Shown: piece after piece, positions 59,872-64,000 of the stretch
Numbering within the stretch: the stretch's first letter is position 1
Layout: every line of letters begins with the position of its first letter
Source: Akkermansiaceae bacterium
GTDB taxonomy: Bacteria > Verrucomicrobiota > Verrucomicrobiia > Verrucomicrobiales > Akkermansiaceae
NCBI GenBank assembly: GCA_025457665.1
Contig: JALOTY010000011.1
Span: 1 to 64,000, forward strand
Length of the DNA: 64,000 nucleotides
Direction of reading: 5' to 3'
Made by a program: the position numbers and the translations under genes
Notes under the pieces: generated by a model
Told to the model about the DNA's origin: nothing
Database searches by the model: none
Seen by the model: the letters and a program-made list of their open reading frames with translations, nothing else

Positions 59872-59955
59872 TAAAATTAGTGATGCGATGATGGCATGAT
59901 CTCGGGAAATCTTGATTGATCCCGGCGGCCAACGTGATGGGCTTGCCGGACATCC

Positions 59956-61725
59956 ATGGCCACTCTGCTCATCGCCCTCGGCTCCCTGGTGCTCTATCTG
60001 ATCGCCTACCACACTTATGGCCGCTGGCTGGCGCGGAAGATTTTCCGGCTCGATCCATCGCGCAAGCCGCCCTCGATGGAGTTTGAGGATGGCGAAGATT
60101 ATGTTCCCACATCCAAGGGAGTTGTCTTCGGCCACCATTTCACCTCCATCGCCGGCACCGGCCCCATTGTCGGTCCCGCGCTTGCGGTTTTTTATGGCTG
60201 GCTGCCGGCCCTGCTGTGGGTGCTCTTTGGCTCCATCCTCATCGGTGCGGTGCATGACTTCGGTTCACTCGTCGTTTCCATGCGCAGCCGTGGACAAACC
60301 GTGGGCGATATCTCCGGCCGCGTCCTCAGCCCGCGGACCCGCATCCTTTTCCTCTCCATCCTCTTCATGGCACTCACGGTCGTGCTGGCGATCTTCGGCC
60401 TGGTGATCGCCAATGTCTTCCGGATGTTTCCCACGTCCATCTTCCCCTGCGTCGTCCAGATCCCCATCGCCATGGCCATCGGCTTCTGGCTGCACCGCCG
60501 CGGGACTTCGCTGACGATTCCATCGCTCATCACCCTGGGCATCATGTATCTCAGCGTGGTGTATGGCGATTGGGGGCCTCTCCACGCGTTCAATTCGGCC
60601 ATGGCCAATCTGCCGGTGCTGGTGTGGGTGGCTTTGCTACTACTTTACTCGTACATCGCCTCGGTGCTGCCGGTGTGGATCCTCCTCCAGCCGCGCGATT
60701 ACATCAACTCCCTGCAACTGCTCTCCGCCCTTGGCCTGGTCGTCGTCGGCCTCGTGGTCGCCGGCCTTTTCGGCTTCGGCCCGGACCGCCAGCCCTTGGA
60801 AATCGTCGCCGAGCCCATCCGCGATGCCGCCGGGGCGCCACCGATCTTTCCCTTCCTTTTCATCACCATCGCCTGTGGCGCCATCTCGGGATTTCACTGC
60901 CTGGTATCCTCGGGGACTTCGTCGAAACAACTCCGCTGTGAGACCGATGCGCAGTTCGTCGGCTTCGGTTCGATGCTCACGGAAGGTTTCCTCGCCGTGC
61001 TGGTCATTCTGGCCTGCGTCGCGGGCATCGGTCTGGGCGTCACCACCCCGGAAGGCACGCTGAAGGGTGAGGCCGCCTTTGCTGCGGCGTATGCCGATTG
61101 GACCACGGCGAGCAACGGCTCGATCTCCGCCTTTGTCCGTGGCAGCGGGAACTTCCTCCGCGCGCTTCATCTGCCGGAGGCCTTTGCCACGGCGCTCATG
61201 GGGGTCTTCGTGGCTTCCTTCGCCGCCACCACCATGGACACTGCGTGCCGCCTGCAGCGATACGTCACCCAGGAACTCGCCACCACCCTTGGCCTGCGGG
61301 TGCTGGCCGGGAAACATGGCTCGACCCTCCTGGCCATTTCCCTCGCCGCCGTCATCGCCGCCATGCCCGCCCCCGGTGCGAGCTGGGAACTCGCCAACCT
61401 TGGCAAAGGCGGACTCCTTCTCTGGCCTATCTTCGGCGCCACCAACCAGCTCCTCGGCGGCATCGCGTTTCTTGTCATCCTCTTCTGGATGGTCCGGCGG
61501 AAACTGCCCATCGCCTTCGTCGCCATTCCCGCCGTCTTCATGCTGGTGCTGCCCGCCGTGGCGATGCTTTCCCAGCTCTTTTCCGGCCCGAACGCCTGGA
61601 TCACCGGGGATCAACCCAACCCCGTTCTCGCCGTGGTGGCGGTGACCACGCTGATCCTCGAAATCTGGATTATCTTGGAGGCCATCCGCGCCTGGCCCAA
61701 GGCCAAGGGCGTTCTGGAAGGCTGA
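59956..61725 (+). CDS. cstA: CstA-family transporter (carbon starvation protein A)
   Basis: 589 residues with about 15 hydrophobic segments. The CstA start is present (H-T-Y-G-R-W-L-A-R-K-I-F), then V-P-T-S-K-G-V-V-F-G-H-H-F-T-S-I-A-G-T-G-P-I-V-G-P-A and H-D-F-G-S-L-V. CstA proteins import peptides or pyruvate, often induced by carbon starvation. Full-length E. coli CstA is about 700 residues; this is the shorter form. An 84-bp gap precedes it with a poor inverted repeat and no clear promoter. Confidence 0.93.
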   Translation: MATLLIALGSLVLYLIAYHTYGRWLARKIFRLDPSRKPPSMEFEDGEDYVPTSKGVVFGHHFTSIAGTGPIVGPALAVFYGWLPALLWVLFGSILIGAVHDFGSLVVSMRSRGQTVGDISGRVLSPRTRILFLSILFMALTVVLAIFGLVIANVFRMFPTSIFPCVVQIPIAMAIGFWLHRRGTSLTIPSLITLGIMYLSVVYGDWGPLHAFNSAMANLPVLVWVALLLLYSYIASVLPVWILLQPRDYINSLQLLSALGLVVVGLVVAGLFGFGPDRQPLEIVAEPIRDAAGAPPIFPFLFITIACGAISGFHCLVSSGTSSKQLRCETDAQFVGFGSMLTEGFLAVLVILACVAGIGLGVTTPEGTLKGEAAFAAAYADWTTASNGSISAFVRGSGNFLRALHLPEAFATALMGVFVASFAATTMDTACRLQRYVTQELATTLGLRVLAGKHGSTLLAISLAAVIAAMPAPGASWELANLGKGGLLLWPIFGATNQLLGGIAFLVILFWMVRRKLPIAFVAIPAVFMLVLPAVAMLSQLFSGPNAWITGDQPNPVLAVVAVTTLILEIWIILEAIRAWPKAKGVLEG

Positions 61726-61854
61726 GATCCCGCTTTCCCGGGTGTTGGGAGGATGATGACTTTTGTCTGATGGACGTGCTTTGCGCTTGCCGCATGGCAT
61801 CGCCTCACCATGTTCCTTGGACTCACGGAAATCGTCGGAAAAACCCTGCAAGCC

Positions 61855-63147
61855 ATGTTGATCAACTGCCCCCATTGCCAAACCGGGCTCGATATCTCCC
61901 CGGAGCATTTCGGCCAGACCGTCTCCTGCCCGGCCTGCCAAGGCCGCCTCGCGGTCAACCCGCCTGAAGAAGCACCCGCCCCCACTGGCACCGCGCCGAA
62001 ACCCGAACGCAAAGGGTGGCAGGAAAAGGACCACTTCAACCCGAACTTCGGCACCGCCCTCGGCCTCGCCATCGGCATCACCGTGCTCTTCCTCCTCGCC
62101 ATGGTGCCCATCCGCCACACCACCATGGGCGCGATCTTCCTCGACCGCGGCTGGGTCAACTACGCCGAAACCTTCCTCTTCTTCTGGGGACTCTGCATCC
62201 TCCTGATGAAATGGCGCATGAACCAGCGCCAGGAGCGCGCCGCCCTTCTCGACCTTTTCCCCCAACGCATCGGCAGGGAAATCAACCGCAGCACCGTCGG
62301 CGGATTCATCGACAACATCTACAAAGTCCCCCCCTCGCTGCGCGACAGCATCATCGTCAACCGCATCCGCAAGGCCCTCGAACTCTTCGAAGCCCGCCCG
62401 AACAATGCCGAAGTCGCCACCTTCCTCAGCACCCAGTCGGACCTCGATGCCAACCGCTCGGAAGGCTCCTATGCCCTCATCAAGGTCTTCCTCTGGGCCA
62501 TCCCCATCCTCGGCTTCATCGGCACCGTCATCGGTCTCTCCGTCGCCGTCGGTTCCCTCGCCATGGGCGACAGCGCGGACCCCGAAGCGCTGAAATCCGC
62601 CATCAACAGCCTCACCGGCGGCCTCGGTCTCGCCTTCGATACCACCCTCCTCGGCCTCATCCTCAGCATCCTTCTGAGTTTCCCCATGGCCGCCGTCCGC
62701 AAGCGCGAGGATGAAACCCTCACGATCATCGATGCCTTCTGCAACGAAAAGGTCCTGCCCAAGCTCAACGACCGCCACCAATCCGCCGCCGATGGCCTCC
62801 TCGAGCAAGCCGACAGCATTCCCGGCCTCGTTTCCTCCCTCGCCCTCGCCCACGAAACCTTCCTCACCCAGCTCAACGAAAGCACCCAGCAGCTCAAGGA
62901 AAGCGGACGCATCCTCCGCGAAGGCCTCGAAGCCCACCGCACCACCTTGGAGAAATCCTTCACCGAAGCTGTCACCAAGCTCACCGACACCAGCAGCGGC
63001 ATCTTCCTCAAGGCGGATCGCGAGCTGAACAAGACCTTCGAAACCATCGCCAGCGGCATCGATGTGATGAACCGCGCCTTGCGCGATCTCGGCGAAAACC
63101 CACTCCCCAACCCCGGAGCAAAGAAACGCGGCTTCTTCCGCCGCTGA
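61855..63147 (+). CDS. Zinc-ribbon MotA/TolQ/ExbB-like proton channel with long cytoplasmic tail
   Basis: 430 residues from the ATG at 61855 (ATG 61810 possible). An N-terminal zinc ribbon uses Cys5, Cys8, Cys25 and Cys28. Helices follow at about 65-86, 103-120, 206-235 (P-I-L-G-F-I-G-T-V-I-G-L) and 258-281 (L-A-F-D-T-T-L-L-G-L-I-L-S-I), the last two matching the TolQ/ExbB channel pair. Residues 282-430 form an alpha-helical, probably coiled-coil tail, longer than in ExbB (about 240 residues in all). ExbB-type channels use proton flow to drive a partner. The zinc ribbon fusion is unusual. The 13-bp gap to the next gene implies a shared transcript. Confidence 0.83.
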   Translation: MLINCPHCQTGLDISPEHFGQTVSCPACQGRLAVNPPEEAPAPTGTAPKPERKGWQEKDHFNPNFGTALGLAIGITVLFLLAMVPIRHTTMGAIFLDRGWVNYAETFLFFWGLCILLMKWRMNQRQERAALLDLFPQRIGREINRSTVGGFIDNIYKVPPSLRDSIIVNRIRKALELFEARPNNAEVATFLSTQSDLDANRSEGSYALIKVFLWAIPILGFIGTVIGLSVAVGSLAMGDSADPEALKSAINSLTGGLGLAFDTTLLGLILSILLSFPMAAVRKREDETLTIIDAFCNEKVLPKLNDRHQSAADGLLEQADSIPGLVSSLALAHETFLTQLNESTQQLKESGRILREGLEAHRTTLEKSFTEAVTKLTDTSSGIFLKADRELNKTFETIASGIDVMNRALRDLGENPLPNPGAKKRGFFRR

Positions 63148-63160
63148 ACCCTCCCCCGTC

Positions 63161-63967
63161 ATGGCACGCCGACGCAACAGGGATGAGGGAGGCTTGTCGC
63201 TCTTCCCCTTCATGAGCATCCTCGCCGGATTGGTCGGGATCCTCACCCTGCTCATCAGCGTCATCAGCCGCCAAAAGGAGGCCGAGCAACCGAAGGAAAA
63301 CGTCGCGGCCATCGAAAGGGGAAAAGAGAAACGCCAGCTCGACGACCGCGCCCGCAAACTTGAGCGCGACATCGCCGCCCTCGATGAACGCATCCGCAAG
63401 GAACGCGCCGGTGCCCAGAAAGTCCAGGAACTCACCGACCGTCGCATCGTCCTTCAGGACGAACTCAAAGGCCTCAAGAAAGCCGCCACGGAGTCCGATG
63501 CCGAGCTTCAGAAAATCGTCGAACTCCTGCGCCGCGAAATCGCCGCCTTGGAAAAAGACAAGCCAACCCTCGTTCGCCGCATCCAGGAACTCGAAAAGCA
63601 AATCAAGGACCGCAAGGAGGCTCCCGAGCCACCGAAATCCGTCCAAGTCCGCCCCGGCGGCAGCGGCCTGCTCCAGGCCAGAAATGTCTTCTTTGTCGAA
63701 TGCCACTCCACCGGCATCAACATCATCCAGAAAGGCTCGAATCCCATCAACGTCGGCACCAGCTCCATTCCTAACAGCCTCGAATACCGCCGCTTCCTCG
63801 CCACCGTGAAAGAAGAACGCGATCCCATGGTCCTCTTCCTCATCCGCAAGGCCGGCCACCCGTCCTACCTCTGGGCCGCGGCCGAGGCCACGAAACGCTT
63901 CGAACTCCGCATCGGCAAGCTCCCCTTGCCCAACGATGGTCCCCTCGACCTCTCGCTCTTCGATTGA
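63161..63967 (+). CDS. ExbD/MotB-like single-pass protein with coiled coil
   Basis: 268 residues. A short basic N-terminus (M-A-R-R-R-N-R) leads into L-F-P-F-M-S-I-L-A-G-L-V-G-I-L-T-L-L-I-S-V-I (residues about 14-37), matching the ExbD/TolR first helix, though the usual aspartate in it is not evident. A long charged coiled coil (about 45-150) and a small globular end (about 165-268, F-F-V-E-C and P-N-S-L-E-Y-R-R) follow. Partner of the upstream channel by position. No OmpA-like peptidoglycan-binding motif is visible. Confidence 0.75.
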   Translation: MARRRNRDEGGLSLFPFMSILAGLVGILTLLISVISRQKEAEQPKENVAAIERGKEKRQLDDRARKLERDIAALDERIRKERAGAQKVQELTDRRIVLQDELKGLKKAATESDAELQKIVELLRREIAALEKDKPTLVRRIQELEKQIKDRKEAPEPPKSVQVRPGGSGLLQARNVFFVECHSTGINIIQKGSNPINVGTSSIPNSLEYRRFLATVKEERDPMVLFLIRKAGHPSYLWAAAEATKRFELRIGKLPLPNDGPLDLSLFD

Positions 63968-63970
63968 CCC

Positions 63971-64000
63971 ATGGCCCGCCGCAAATCCAACTCCGATGGA
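63971..64000 (+). CDS. Start of a further ExbD-like gene (partial)
   Basis: Only 10 codons are visible, beginning M-A-R-R-K-S-N-S-D-G. This resembles the start of the preceding gene (M-A-R-R-R-N-R-D-E-G), so a paralogous second ExbD-like component is likely. It lies 3 bp after the previous stop and is cut by the window edge. Confidence 0.4.
   Translation, partial: MARRKSNSDG

Noticed and set aside
60640..63447. 935-codon open frame on the minus strand, antisense to cstA and the ExbB-like genes
   Set aside because: Low-complexity Gly/Glu/Asp-rich translation with no domain; a shadow of G/C third-position bias opposite three clear genes.
61855..64000. Assignment as a Zorya-type defence system
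   Set aside because: The tailed channel is similar in outline, but there is no peptidoglycan-binding MotB-like partner and no nuclease or helicase gene in view.

Overview
The window most likely comes from a Verrucomicrobiota chromosome (Verrucomicrobiae, Luteolibacter/Haloferula-like). The evidence is the gene content: a Verru_Chthon cassette-type protein, a PEP-CTERM protein, an autotransporter-type beta-strand repeat protein, many secreted sulfatases, a DUF1080 protein, a DUF1800/DUF1501 pair, and a C-terminal module (D-x-DGDG-x-S-x-L then a beta-rich tail) shared by large secreted proteins. The sequence is GC-rich with a strong bias to G/C third positions, so long antisense open frames are common and are not annotated. 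No rRNA, tRNA, CRISPR array, insertion sequence or integrase was seen.

Layout. (1) 1-7840, minus strand: glutaredoxin-like protein, GT1 glycosyltransferase and a large reducing type I polyketide synthase whose 3' end runs off the left edge. This looks like a biosynthetic operon for a glycosylated polyketide or lipid. (2) 7930-12465: a RibD-C reductase, a 51-residue His/acid-rich lipoprotein, and nifJ (pyruvate:ferredoxin oxidoreductase). (3) 12485-46619: a polysaccharide-utilisation island of about 34 kb. It holds a PEP-CTERM protein, a 1408-residue sulfatase fusion, a Verru_Chthon A-type protein, a tandem pair of unknown secreted paralogues, a DUF1080 (3-keto-glycoside) enzyme, an agarase-like gene broken at its expected nucleophile, a divergent GH38 alpha-mannosidase and a beta-strand repeat protein. 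These are followed by a tight plus-strand run: Gfo/Idh/MocA oxidoreductase, LacI regulator, sulfatase, SSS symporter, GH71/99-like protein, four more sulfatases, esterase, ROK kinase. (4) 46851-64000: DHOD-like protein, a double alpha/beta-hydrolase membrane protein, HIT protein, a CotH/lamin-tail surface protein, a glutaminase-STAS-cNMP fusion, a membrane protein/DUF1800/DUF1501 trio, cstA, and the start of a zinc-ribbon ExbB-like / coiled-coil ExbD-like cluster cut by the right edge.

How the parts may work together. In the island, six sulfatases plus an esterase would strip substituents from a sulfated glycan. GH38, GH71/99-like and agarase-like enzymes would cut the backbone. The Gfo/Idh/MocA and DUF1080 pair fits the 3-keto-glycoside route. 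The SSS symporter would import products and the ROK kinase phosphorylate them. Palindromic AAACGTTT-core sites lie before several of these genes and suit the LacI regulator. A GH38 plus GH71/99 combination hints at an alpha-mannose-containing sulfated glycan, but the substrate is not proven.

A separate DNA-level signal is the octamer YCTAACAR (consensus TCTAACAG). I found 17 copies by eye, used in different reading frames and in non-coding DNA. Fifteen lie outside the polysaccharide island and only two inside it.
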